A stretch of 64,000 nt of DNA. It comes from Bacillus sp. FJAT-44742 (GTDB lineage: Bacteria > Bacillota > Bacilli > Bacillales > Marinococcaceae). Numbering within the stretch: the stretch's first letter is position 1; each line of letters begins with the position of its first letter. The position numbers and the translations under genes are program-made. Where the stretch lies: assembly GCF_002797315.1 (NCBI RefSeq), contig NZ_KZ454936.1:681133-745132 (forward strand), read 5' to 3'. Shown in pieces: positions 45,246-52,683 of this stretch. The notes beneath the pieces were generated by a model. It had not been told where the DNA came from, searched no databases, and was given only the letters and a program-made list of their open reading frames with translations.

Positions 45246-46079
45246 ATGGATTTTTTATTTGGGGATCTAACCTTTATTCAAAGAGGCGTTCTGGCCGCTT
45301 TGATTGTAGGTTTTATTTGTCCGCTTCTCGGGTCTTTTTTACTGGTGCGGCGAGTAACGATCATTTCTGAATCGTTGTCTCATGTAACGCTGACAGGTAT
45401 TTCAGCGGGGGTGTTAATGGGGCAGACGATGCAATTTATGGATGTTAATCCTTTATACAGCGGACTGTTGTTTGCGCTAATAGGATCTCTTCTTATTGAA
45501 AAATTAAGGCAGGAATACAGACACTTTCAGGAGCTGGCCATTCCTATTATATTATCAGCGGGAATAGGACTAAGCGCGATCTTAATCAGTATTGCTCAAA
45601 CTGGCTACACAGAATGGTTTAATTATTTGTTTGGCAGTATCGTCTCTGTTACACAGGAAGATTTATTATTTATTATAATAACTGCGTTCGTCGTGCTCCT
45701 GATTATGATCTTCTTTTTTAAGGAATTTATCTCTATATCTTTCGATCAGGAATATGCAAAAGTATCAGGGATTTCTCTTAAAGGAATGAACTTTTTATTT
45801 TCACTGCTCGTTGCCTTAGTGATTTCAATGTCGATGAAGGTAGTTGGAATCCTCCTGGTAGGAGCATTAATTGCACTGCCTGTTGCTGCAGCTATCAGGG
45901 TAGCAAAAAGCTTCAAACAAGTCATGTTTCTAGGAGTGCTGTTCGGTGAAGCAGCCATTTTGTCAGGCGTATATATTTCTTATCATATGGATATCGCTAC
46001 AGGCGGCACGATTGTAATGTCAGCGATGTTTATTTTAGCCATTGTTGTGTGCCTGCAAATGATTTTCTCGAGGAGTTAA
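45246..46079 (+). CDS. Zinc ABC transporter permease, second copy
   Basis: 277-residue ABC-3 permease paralogous to the preceding gene: RRVTIISESLSHVTLTGISA, ELAIPIILSAGIGLS, WFNYLFGSIVSV and VSGISLKGMNFLF match in order. The two proteins differ enough that the duplication is not recent. TTG 45240 is in frame, but the AGGA spacing favours ATG 45246. It may form a heterodimer with the first permease or an alternative homodimer; which is unknown. Followed 15 bases later by zur. Confidence 0.9.
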   Translation: MDFLFGDLTFIQRGVLAALIVGFICPLLGSFLLVRRVTIISESLSHVTLTGISAGVLMGQTMQFMDVNPLYSGLLFALIGSLLIEKLRQEYRHFQELAIPIILSAGIGLSAILISIAQTGYTEWFNYLFGSIVSVTQEDLLFIIITAFVVLLIMIFFFKEFISISFDQEYAKVSGISLKGMNFLFSLLVALVISMSMKVVGILLVGALIALPVAAAIRVAKSFKQVMFLGVLFGEAAILSGVYISYHMDIATGGTIVMSAMFILAIVVCLQMIFSRS

Positions 46080-46094
46080 CCGGAGGGAGTTTGT

Positions 46095-46529
46095 ATGAAT
46101 TTAGAAAAAGCCTTGGATCGACTTAAAGAACGAGGGTATAAGTATACAGGGAAAAGGGAAATGATTGTCTCCTTGTTTGCCGAGGAAAAACGTTACTTGT
46201 CAGCAAAGGATGTCCTTACTCACATGCAAAAGGAATATCCTGGAGTCAGCTTTGATACCGTATATCGTAATCTTTCCTTATTCGCAGACTTGGATATTTT
46301 GGAAACGACTGAGCTTGAAGGAGAGAAGAAGTTTCGGTTCAGCTGTTCTACTCCCCATCACCATCATCATCTCATATGTATGGAATGCGGAAAGACAAAA
46401 CACATTCACGCTTGTCCTATGGAACATTTAGGCACACCATTAGATGATGAATTTAGCGTGACCGGGCATAAATTTGAGGTATATGGTTATTGTGCAGATT
46501 GTAAATATAACAGTCAAGCAAACGTATAA
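46095..46529 (+). CDS. zur: Zinc uptake regulator Zur (Fur family)
   Basis: 144-residue Fur-family repressor of zinc uptake. The winged helix (about 1-80, ending SFDTVYRNLSLFADLDILETTEL) matches B. subtilis Zur closely. The structural zinc site is C95-C98 and C133-C136, and the sensory site includes the HHHHH run at 88-92 and GHKFEVYGYC. GGAGGG precedes the ATG. Its place at the end of the zinc operon suggests autoregulation; B. subtilis zur occupies the same chromosomal position next to yqfW. Confidence 0.95.
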   Translation: MNLEKALDRLKERGYKYTGKREMIVSLFAEEKRYLSAKDVLTHMQKEYPGVSFDTVYRNLSLFADLDILETTELEGEKKFRFSCSTPHHHHHLICMECGKTKHIHACPMEHLGTPLDDEFSVTGHKFEVYGYCADCKYNSQANV

Positions 46530-46531
46530 GG

Positions 46532-46574
46532 AAAAAGAGGCAGCCTGCTAACAGAGCAGATACTGCCTCTTTTT
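46532..46574. terminator. Bidirectional terminator between zur and yqfW
   Basis: A 12-bp stem (46532-46543 with 46563-46574) with an inner CTGCT/AGCAG hairpin. A-run and T-run on the two sides let it serve both convergent genes. Confidence 0.88.
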
Positions 46575-47152
46575 CATCGGTTTTTTGTCCAATTGTCTAC
46601 CCAAAGTTTTGCTTCTTGCCAATTTTGCACTCTTTGTACATTGGCTGGCACAGGTTTGCGATTATAAGGTGTATCCAGGAGAACGACAGGTATCTGGCAT
46701 TCCTCGGCAATATTGCACGCATTATCATGTTTATCTTCAAAAAAGAGATGTACTTGATGTTTTTTGATTGATTCAATTTTGTCGTGCTGACCGATTAATT
46801 CAATGTGGTGGTATGGAAGGTTGTGAGTATTAAACCATTCCAGGGTAGCTTCATGAAGATGGTGACCGCGGGCACTGATGTAAATCATTTTATGGTTCTT
46901 ATTCCATTCAAGAAGAGCTTGTTCAACCTTATGAGCCAATACAGCATTTGAATAAATACTTTTCTCATGAATTTTCATCCATTTCCAAAATTCCTGCTGA
47001 CTGACATTCAGCAAGCTTGTTAAATCATATTCTGTGATATCCTCAAGAGTAATATCAACTTGGAAATGTTTGTTGAGGTAAGGTACAAAAGTGGCGGGGT
47101 CTGTGACAGTACCGTCAATATCTAAACCAAAAGTTAACTTTTTTTCAGTCAT
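46574..47152 (-). CDS. yqfW: HAD-superfamily 5'-nucleotidase-like protein (YqfW)
   Basis: 192-residue HAD hydrolase of the NT5C/YqfW type, predicted phosphatase acting on nucleotides or similar small phosphates. The nucleophile motif GLDIDGTVTDP is at about 9-19, motif II ISARG near 93-97 and motif IV FFEDKHDN near 137-144. AGGAGTG lies upstream of the ATG. The gene sits between zur and yqfX as in B. subtilis. Substrate unknown. Confidence 0.9.
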   Translation of the reverse strand: MTEKKLTFGLDIDGTVTDPATFVPYLNKHFQVDITLEDITEYDLTSLLNVSQQEFWKWMKIHEKSIYSNAVLAHKVEQALLEWNKNHKMIYISARGHHLHEATLEWFNTHNLPYHHIELIGQHDKIESIKKHQVHLFFEDKHDNACNIAEECQIPVVLLDTPYNRKPVPANVQRVQNWQEAKLWVDNWTKNR

Positions 47153-47278
47153 TGTTGAAATTCACTCCTATATAATTTCTAATTATTCTCTGATATGCTC
47201 ATCCTTTACAGCTTTAAGGAAGCTTCCCTCCGCACATACTAAGACTGCTCTCTACAGAGTAAGGAAGGAGGGATAACA

Positions 47279-47788
47279 GTGGATGAAATGAATCAGAAAA
47301 ACGAAAATAACAAAGGTCAATTAGGGCCAAGTGATAACACAATGGCTGAAGGATACGAGGGTCCAAGAGAAGACCTCTTTGACGAAGAACAGCTCTTTGA
47401 TGAAGAACAGAACATTGATGAAGAGCAGCGCATTGATGAAGAGCAGGACTTTGAAGAGGAAGATTACACCCAGGAAACCGCTGCAGAAGTGGGAACATGG
47501 GGCGTAGGCAATAGAGCAAATTTAGCTGAGCCCGAAAGAGAAGAAGAAGAGCAGGTAACAACCCGTGATAGTGACGTGACTGATGACACTGTAGGACGCG
47601 GTGTAGGTATTGCGGCTCTACTTGCTTCTATTCTTTCCCTGTTCTTTTTACCAATTTTACTTGGAGGTGCAGGTATCGTTGTCGGCTTTATTGCTGCACG
47701 CCAAGGAGCAACAGGATTAGGATACTGGGCGGTAGCTGTCGGTGCCTTCTCTATTCTTATGACTGTCTTTTTCGGACCTTTTTTCTAG
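47279..47788 (+). CDS. YqfX-like membrane protein with acidic repeats
   Basis: 169-residue protein in the yqfX position. The N-terminal ~100 residues are very acidic and hydrophilic and include five hexapeptide repeats of the form xxDEEQ (about residues 33-62, bases 47375-47464). The C-terminal part has two hydrophobic segments (about 107-135 and 143-165) with a Gly/Ala-rich turn GFIAARQGATGLGYWAV common in this group. Translation begins at GTG 47279 with GGAAGGAGGG upstream. Function is not known. Confidence 0.85.
   Translation: MDEMNQKNENNKGQLGPSDNTMAEGYEGPREDLFDEEQLFDEEQNIDEEQRIDEEQDFEEEDYTQETAAEVGTWGVGNRANLAEPEREEEEQVTTRDSDVTDDTVGRGVGIAALLASILSLFFLPILLGGAGIVVGFIAARQGATGLGYWAVAVGAFSILMTVFFGPFF
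47375..47464 (+). repeat. 18-base coding repeats in yqfX-like gene
   Basis: Five imperfect 18-base units encode LFDEEQ, LFDEEQ, NIDEEQ, RIDEEQ and a degenerate DFEEED. Copy number could vary between strains. Confidence 0.8.
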
Positions 47789-47798
47789 CTAAATAAGC

Positions 47799-47828
47799 AG
47801 TGCCCTCACGAGTGAGGGCACTTTTGTT
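47799..47828 (+). terminator. Intrinsic terminator after yqfX-like gene
   Basis: An 11-bp perfect stem (47799-47809 with 47812-47822) with a very tight loop, followed by TTTGTT. Confidence 0.82.
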
Positions 47829-47833
47829 ATTAT

Positions 47834-48952
47834 TTAAGATGAAGACGAAGCTGCTTCTTTTTTCTCTTTTTCTTTTTTATAATGTTCTTCTGCTATTTTG
47901 TCTACTTCCTTTTTGAGTTCCTCAACCATCGTTGCTTCAGGGACCTTGCGGACAATTTCACCATGTCTGAATAAAAGTCCTTCTCCTCTTGCCCCGGCAA
48001 TCCCGATATCAGCTTCCCGTGCCTCACCCGGCCCGTTTACTGCACAGCCGAGCACAGCCACTTTAATGGGAGCTTTAATCGTTGAGATATAGTCCTCAAC
48101 CTCATTTGCTATGCTGATAAGATCGATTTCAATTCTTCCACAAGTTGGACAAGAAATAAGAGTGGCAGCATTGGCAGCCAAACCAAAGGATTTCAACAAC
48201 TCACGACCAACTTTTATCTCCTCTACAGGGTCAGCGCTCAGGGAGATACGAAGAGTATTGCCGATCCCCTTGCTCAGGATCGCTCCCAGACCAGCAGCAC
48301 TCTTAATGGTGCCGGCAAATTTAGTTCCTGATTCTGTAATTCCTAAATGCAGAGGGTAAGAAAAAGCTTGAGCAGCTTTTTCATAGGCTTCAATGGCTAA
48401 ATTAACATCTGAAGCTTTCATTGACACAATAATGTCATGGAAGTCTAAATCTTCCAGGATTTTAATATGGTGAAGGGCACTTTCCACCATACCGTCAGCT
48501 GTAGGATATCCGTATTTTTCCAGAATTCGTTTTTCAAGAGAACCGGCATTCACACCTATACGAATAGGGATGTTCTTTTCTTTGGCAGCTTTTACTACTG
48601 CTTCGACTTTCTCTTTTCTTCCAATGTTTCCAGGATTGATACGAATTTTGTCGGCGCCGCCTTCAATGGCTTTCAAAGCCATTTTATAGTCAAAATGGAT
48701 ATCAACAACCAATGGAATGTTGATTTGCTTTTTTATTTCTGGAATGGCTTCTGCATCACGCATTTCCGGGCAGGCAACTCGGACAATTTGACAGCCTGCT
48801 TCTTCGAGTCGATGGATTTCTTTAACGGTAGCTTCCACGTCATGTGTTTTCGTTGTTGTCATGCTTTGGACGATAACTTCGTTGTTTCCTCCAATGACTA
48901 GGTTCCCAACCTTTACAGGACGGGTGTTCGTACGGTGGACAATCTGGGTCAT
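47834..48952 (-). CDS. ispG: 4-hydroxy-3-methylbut-2-en-1-yl diphosphate synthase IspG
   Basis: 372-residue [4Fe-4S] enzyme forming HMBPP from MEcPP, the penultimate MEP-pathway step before IspH. The TIM-barrel begins [13 protein letters not shown] with VQSMTTTKT; the cluster cysteines are in LISCPTCGR and [11 protein letters not shown]. The C-terminus is Lys/Glu/Ser-rich and longer than the catalytic core requires. AAAGGGGCG precedes the ATG. Position matches B. subtilis yqfY. Confidence 0.96.
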   Translation of the reverse strand: MTQIVHRTNTRPVKVGNLVIGGNNEVIVQSMTTTKTHDVEATVKEIHRLEEAGCQIVRVACPEMRDAEAIPEIKKQINIPLVVDIHFDYKMALKAIEGGADKIRINPGNIGRKEKVEAVVKAAKEKNIPIRIGVNAGSLEKRILEKYGYPTADGMVESALHHIKILEDLDFHDIIVSMKASDVNLAIEAYEKAAQAFSYPLHLGITESGTKFAGTIKSAAGLGAILSKGIGNTLRISLSADPVEEIKVGRELLKSFGLAANAATLISCPTCGRIEIDLISIANEVEDYISTIKAPIKVAVLGCAVNGPGEAREADIGIAGARGEGLLFRHGEIVRKVPEATMVEELKKEVDKIAEEHYKKEKEKKEAASSSS

Positions 48953-49109
48953 GAATGAATACGCCCCTTTATATTTTCAAAGATATTATTCCTTGCACAG
49001 TGTCAGTATTCTTATTTATACTGCCATAAAATTTCAAACGAATACAACGTTATTGTATCAGCGCCATGATTTGTTTGGCAAGAAAAATAAAGAGGCCCCG
49101 TTTATCAGG

Positions 49110-49505
49110 TCAGGGGCTGTAGGTTGGAAACCAGTATGTTTGGTCAATTTGGATTTCTTCAGGCAAGATGTCATTGTTTAACCTTGAAAAGTCATGGGAG
49201 ACCTGCTGAATGCTTGCAGGCACGGGCCCTTCATGAAGTTGTTCTACTATGGAAAGCACAGTTTGTCCAGGTTCTACAGTAACTTCCACAGCTGATTCAT
49301 TGAAAGAACTTTCTGGTGAAGGCGGGGGTGGCGGAGATTCTTGTTCAGTTTGTTCTTCCTCATTCTTTTCTTCTTCATGTACCGTTGCTTCGGCTTGAGG
49401 GGTGGCGGGTTCATCAACGACTGTCGGAAGAGTCCCGACAGTAAGATCATAATAAACAGCTATAATAGCAATAACGATAAGCAAAAAACCGAATAATTTT
49501 CTCAT
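49110..49505 (-). CDS. YqfZ-like LysM-type membrane protein
   Basis: 131-residue protein in the yqfZ position. It has a membrane segment (about 3-22), an acidic Pro/Glu-rich linker (about 30-70, with a run of six prolines) and a C-terminal LysM-like domain, VTVEPGQTVLSIVEQL to QTYWFPTY, likely facing the wall. A longer frame from 49583 is rejected because TTGGAG lies at the proper distance from ATG 49505. Probably binds peptidoglycan; no catalytic domain. Confidence 0.82.
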   Translation of the reverse strand: MRKLFGFLLIVIAIIAVYYDLTVGTLPTVVDEPATPQAEATVHEEEKNEEEQTEQESPPPPPSPESSFNESAVEVTVEPGQTVLSIVEQLHEGPVPASIQQVSHDFSRLNNDILPEEIQIDQTYWFPTYSP

Positions 49506-49646
49506 GAGACCAACTCCAATAAACTTTCTTAAAGACAGTAAGACGACCTGTGAGCAGGAGGTCTTAGTAGAAAATTCTTCCAATATTTAAAAAGTCCTCT
49601 ATAAAATATGGAAATAGAAGCAAAAGTCAAAAGAGGGTGAAAAAGT

Positions 49647-49721
49647 ATGAAATTCTCTTCCCTTTTATACCGGCGTGTGGTAAGTATTTTTATAGGGATG
49701 ATATATAAATCATCTTCCTAA
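49647..49721 (+). CDS. Candidate 24-residue small protein or leader peptide
   Basis: ATG 49647 to TAA 49719-49721 encodes a basic/hydrophobic 24-residue peptide (MKFSSLLYRRVV and on). AGAGGGTGA precedes it at good spacing, and its stop overlaps an ATG just ahead of the next gene's binding site, which would suit translational coupling. Not recognised; could be chance. Confidence 0.3.
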   Translation: MKFSSLLYRRVVSIFIGMIYKSSS

Positions 49722-49738
49722 TGAAAAGGAGAGAAAAA

Positions 49739-50626
49739 ATGAAAACACACGTATTAAGCTGGATGGCACTGCTGCTTCTAGTCACTGGAATGTTTACCAT
49801 GCCTGGCACTGCCAAGGGGGATGCTGTGCCCGGGGAAGAGATTATTACGTTAGGAGAAGACTTGAGCCCTGATGATAGAACCAGACTGCTTGAAGAAATG
49901 AGTGCAGATGAAAATGATACAATTATATATGTAAGTAATGAGGAAGAACATAGATATTTAGGAGATTACATCAGCGCAAGTCAAATCGGTACAAGAGCTT
50001 TGTCTTCCACAAAAATCACCCTTACAGAGGAAGGCAGCGGTCTGAACGTTGAAACGAATAACATCAATTGGGTTTCAGAAGGCATGTATGCAAATGCTTT
50101 AGTTACTGCCGGGGTCAAGGATGCGGATATCTATGTAACAGCCCCATTTGAAGTGTCGGGGACTGCTGCATTAACAGGCCTTATCAAAGCTTATGAAGTA
50201 CAGGCGGATGTGGTTATACCTGAAGAACAAAAGAAAGTGGCTAACGAGGAAATGGTCCGGACGGCAGAACTTGGGGAGAGAATTGGCACAGAAGAAGCCA
50301 CTGAATTGATCACCAGGATTAAAGAAGAGATCGGCAGACAGTCGGTCGAATCTGAAGAGGACCTTCGGGCATTAATTATTAATATTTCAAATGAGTTGAA
50401 TATTACCTTAAATGAAGAAGAGGTTAATGGCCTGGTTTCCCTTTTTGACCGGATGCAAGAATTAAATATTGATTGGAACCAGGTGCAGGATCAAATTTCA
50501 AAAGTACGTAACAATTTAGATGATTTTCTAAATCGAGAGGATACTCAATCCTTTATCGCAAGTTTTCTTGATTTTATTAACCAGCTAATTGACTCAGCAA
50601 GAGGATGGTTGTCCTCTGAATCATAA
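49739..50626 (+). CDS. Secreted DUF1002 family protein
   Basis: 295-residue exported protein of the DUF1002 family, of unknown function. A signal peptide (about 1-27, LLLLVTGMFTMPGTAKG) is followed by EEIITLGEDLSPDDR, the family's conserved start, and TEEGSGLNVETNNINWVSEGMYANAL plus APFEVSGTAALTGLIKAYE. The C-terminal third is acidic and helical and may be a coiled coil. AAAAGGAGAG supports ATG 49739 over 49721. A strong terminator follows. Confidence 0.87.
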   Translation: MKTHVLSWMALLLLVTGMFTMPGTAKGDAVPGEEIITLGEDLSPDDRTRLLEEMSADENDTIIYVSNEEEHRYLGDYISASQIGTRALSSTKITLTEEGSGLNVETNNINWVSEGMYANALVTAGVKDADIYVTAPFEVSGTAALTGLIKAYEVQADVVIPEEQKKVANEEMVRTAELGERIGTEEATELITRIKEEIGRQSVESEEDLRALIINISNELNITLNEEEVNGLVSLFDRMQELNIDWNQVQDQISKVRNNLDDFLNREDTQSFIASFLDFINQLIDSARGWLSSES

Positions 50627-50640
50627 GTAATAAATAGGTA

Positions 50641-50687
50641 AGAGAGGCAGGAAGATCTTCAAGAGAAGAGATCCTGCCTCTCTTTTG
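50641..50687 (+). terminator. Intrinsic terminator after DUF1002 gene
   Basis: A perfect 12-bp stem (50641-50652 with 50672-50683) and TTTT after it. Confidence 0.9.
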
Positions 50688-50846
50688 AATTTTCAGGAGA
50701 GAGGGAGACAGCCGAAACCAAAAGCAGTGCCAGCCGTATATTATATAAAGAAGAAAAATACTATCAATGGTGTCTCTGCGATGGTTCATGGTATGCTTTT
50801 AGTAAGAGTGAGAAGCAATAATAAGTGGAGAGAAAGGAGTGCTTCT

Positions 50847-51491
50847 ATGGACTGGTTAGATAATGCCAGTGTTGGTTTTTTAGTTGTTTTTTTAGGTACT
50901 TTGTTTCTGGTTGGGGAACTGTTAGTGAAAATGAGAGGCTTATTCGCTGTTATTGGAATAGTTCTTATGAGTCTTTTCTTTGCTTATCACATAGATGCGG
51001 CATCTGGCTTGTGGATCGTACTTTTATACGGAGCGGGCCTTGGTTTAATCATTTTTGACGGAAAAGTGACTGGCGATGGCACAATAGCACTGTTAGGTGC
51101 TTTGATGATGATTATGGGTATAGCTGTTCCAGCCCCCGGATTTTTGTATGGATCTTTGGCGGCCATGGGCTTTATCCTTGGTGCATTAGCCTCAACTTTC
51201 TTTTTGAGGGTTTTCTCAAGAAGAGAGCTATGGTCGAAAATTACTTTGAAAGACAAAATGACAGAAGACCTTGGATATAATTCCATAAATGAAACATATA
51301 AGGATCTTGTAGGGCAGAAAGGCAAAACCATGACTGATTTCCGGCCTATTGGAACAATAGATATTGATGGCAGTCAATACAGTGCGACCAGCGGCGGCCA
51401 ATGGATTAAAGCTGGGGAAGAAATAGAAGTAATTGAAGTGGATGGTACGCGAATTCTCGTAAAGAAACTAGAAGAACAGAAAGAAAGGTAA
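50847..51491 (+). CDS. Short-form NfeD family protein
   Basis: 214-residue NfeD protein without the protease domain. Four to five membrane segments (about 8-120) precede a soluble C-terminal OB-fold (about 150-210) with LVGQKGKTMTDFRPIGTI and GGQWIKAGEEIEVIEVDG, the NfeD signature. A longer frame from 50685 overlaps the upstream terminator and is rejected; AGAAAGGAGTG fits ATG 50847. No flotillin gene is adjacent, so it may work with FloA encoded at 7934-8953 or another partner. Insertion relative to B. subtilis gene order. Confidence 0.88.
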   Translation: MDWLDNASVGFLVVFLGTLFLVGELLVKMRGLFAVIGIVLMSLFFAYHIDAASGLWIVLLYGAGLGLIIFDGKVTGDGTIALLGALMMIMGIAVPAPGFLYGSLAAMGFILGALASTFFLRVFSRRELWSKITLKDKMTEDLGYNSINETYKDLVGQKGKTMTDFRPIGTIDIDGSQYSATSGGQWIKAGEEIEVIEVDGTRILVKKLEEQKER

Positions 51492-51537
51492 AAAAGGGCG
51501 GCTGTTAAGAATTTCTTTCTCAACAGCCGCCTTTTTG
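51491..51537 (+). terminator. Intrinsic terminator after short nfeD
   Basis: GGCGGCTGTT (51498-51507) pairs with AACAGCCGCC (51523-51532), then TTTTT. Confidence 0.9.
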
Positions 51538-51642
51538 GGTATTTTTTACATAAGAGAAAGCTTTATCGGTTGTGCCGGCCAGTACAGTCATAGAACAAGC
51601 CGCTTCTTTTTTACAGGTTGCAGCGTGATGTCTCCCAGAAAA

Positions 51643-52419
51643 TTATGAAGTGGCTGTCTTTTTCGGTTTCGGAAGGCGCCTGTAGGCTGCAAAAAGCATA
51701 ACAAATGCTATGGCCCAGTAAACAGTGAAGGAAAATGGAAGAGCAATACCTGCTGCATCAATAATGGCGAGAACCAAAGTAGGAAGTGTTACAGCGTATA
51801 CACTCATAATCCAAATGTTACGGTAAGGCAGGCGAATAGCCACTTTTCTTCTCAATAATAAGCCAAAAAGTGAAAGAGAAAATATACCAATAAATTTCAT
51901 TGCAGTGACAAATAAATAAAGGCCAAGGAGAAACACTGGAATCAGGATAGGCAGCAATCCGCTGACAGTATCCATTAATGAGATAATTTCATCTTTGGTT
52001 AAGTGGAGATTGGCAGCTTGGCCGTAAGAAAAGGACTCTATTGTTCCATCTTCAATAACGACTACTTCCTCTCTTAACAGTGCTATGGCTGGTTCTGTAT
52101 CTATATCCTCTCTTGAAACAGTGCCAGTTGCATCAAAGATAATTGTATCTCCGTTATCTTCTATGTATAATGGCTCTTCCTGATCCGCATGGAGAATACC
52201 GTTGCGAAGCTCGAAATCAGGAAGGTCCTCATGCAAAGCCGAGTCAACCTGAGAGGTCAACGTGAGCATGCTCAAGGTAAACGTAATTCCTGCAGGTATG
52301 CTTGTGATAAACATAAGAAAAAAGATATAGGAAATAGCTTTTCCAATGCCTGAAAAGCGAAAGGCTGCAATATATTTAGGTGAATATAAGCTGCGTATAA
52401 ATTGCTGAATCACATTCAT
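51643..52419 (-). CDS. yqgB: DUF1189 family membrane protein (YqgB)
   Basis: 258-residue membrane protein of the DUF1189 family. A first membrane helix (about 28-50) is followed by an extracytoplasmic acidic domain (about 55-140) and four hydrophobic segments (about 150-245). The N-terminal FIRSLYSPKYIAAFRFSGIGKAI is the family's diagnostic start. GGAGG lies seven bases before the ATG. Position matches B. subtilis yqgB. Function is unknown. Confidence 0.87.
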   Translation of the reverse strand: MNVIQQFIRSLYSPKYIAAFRFSGIGKAISYIFFLMFITSIPAGITFTLSMLTLTSQVDSALHEDLPDFELRNGILHADQEEPLYIEDNGDTIIFDATGTVSREDIDTEPAIALLREEVVVIEDGTIESFSYGQAANLHLTKDEIISLMDTVSGLLPILIPVFLLGLYLFVTAMKFIGIFSLSLFGLLLRRKVAIRLPYRNIWIMSVYAVTLPTLVLAIIDAAGIALPFSFTVYWAIAFVMLFAAYRRLPKPKKTATS

Positions 52420-52683
52420 AGAAAGGCCTCCATGTAAAAGTCATCTTTATTATTGTATTTCATCAATTCTCTGGGAACAAGTAAAAGGAACCTGCTTACA
52501 AAATTAAGAAAAATATATAAAACACGACGAAAACAAGTGGTTACGGACCATTGTTATATTCGAAAGCAAAAAAAGCTGAATAATGCCTTTACAAACTTTG
52601 ATATTCACTCAATAATAGACAAGGATGAAAAAAGAATTGTCGAATGACGTTGCTTTTAATTTTTCTTGAAGGGATGAGAATTA

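Noticed and set aside
52453-52647. 64-codon frame before the Na/Pi-PhoU gene
   Set aside because: No ribosome binding site, composition of AT-rich non-coding DNA, no recognisable motif.
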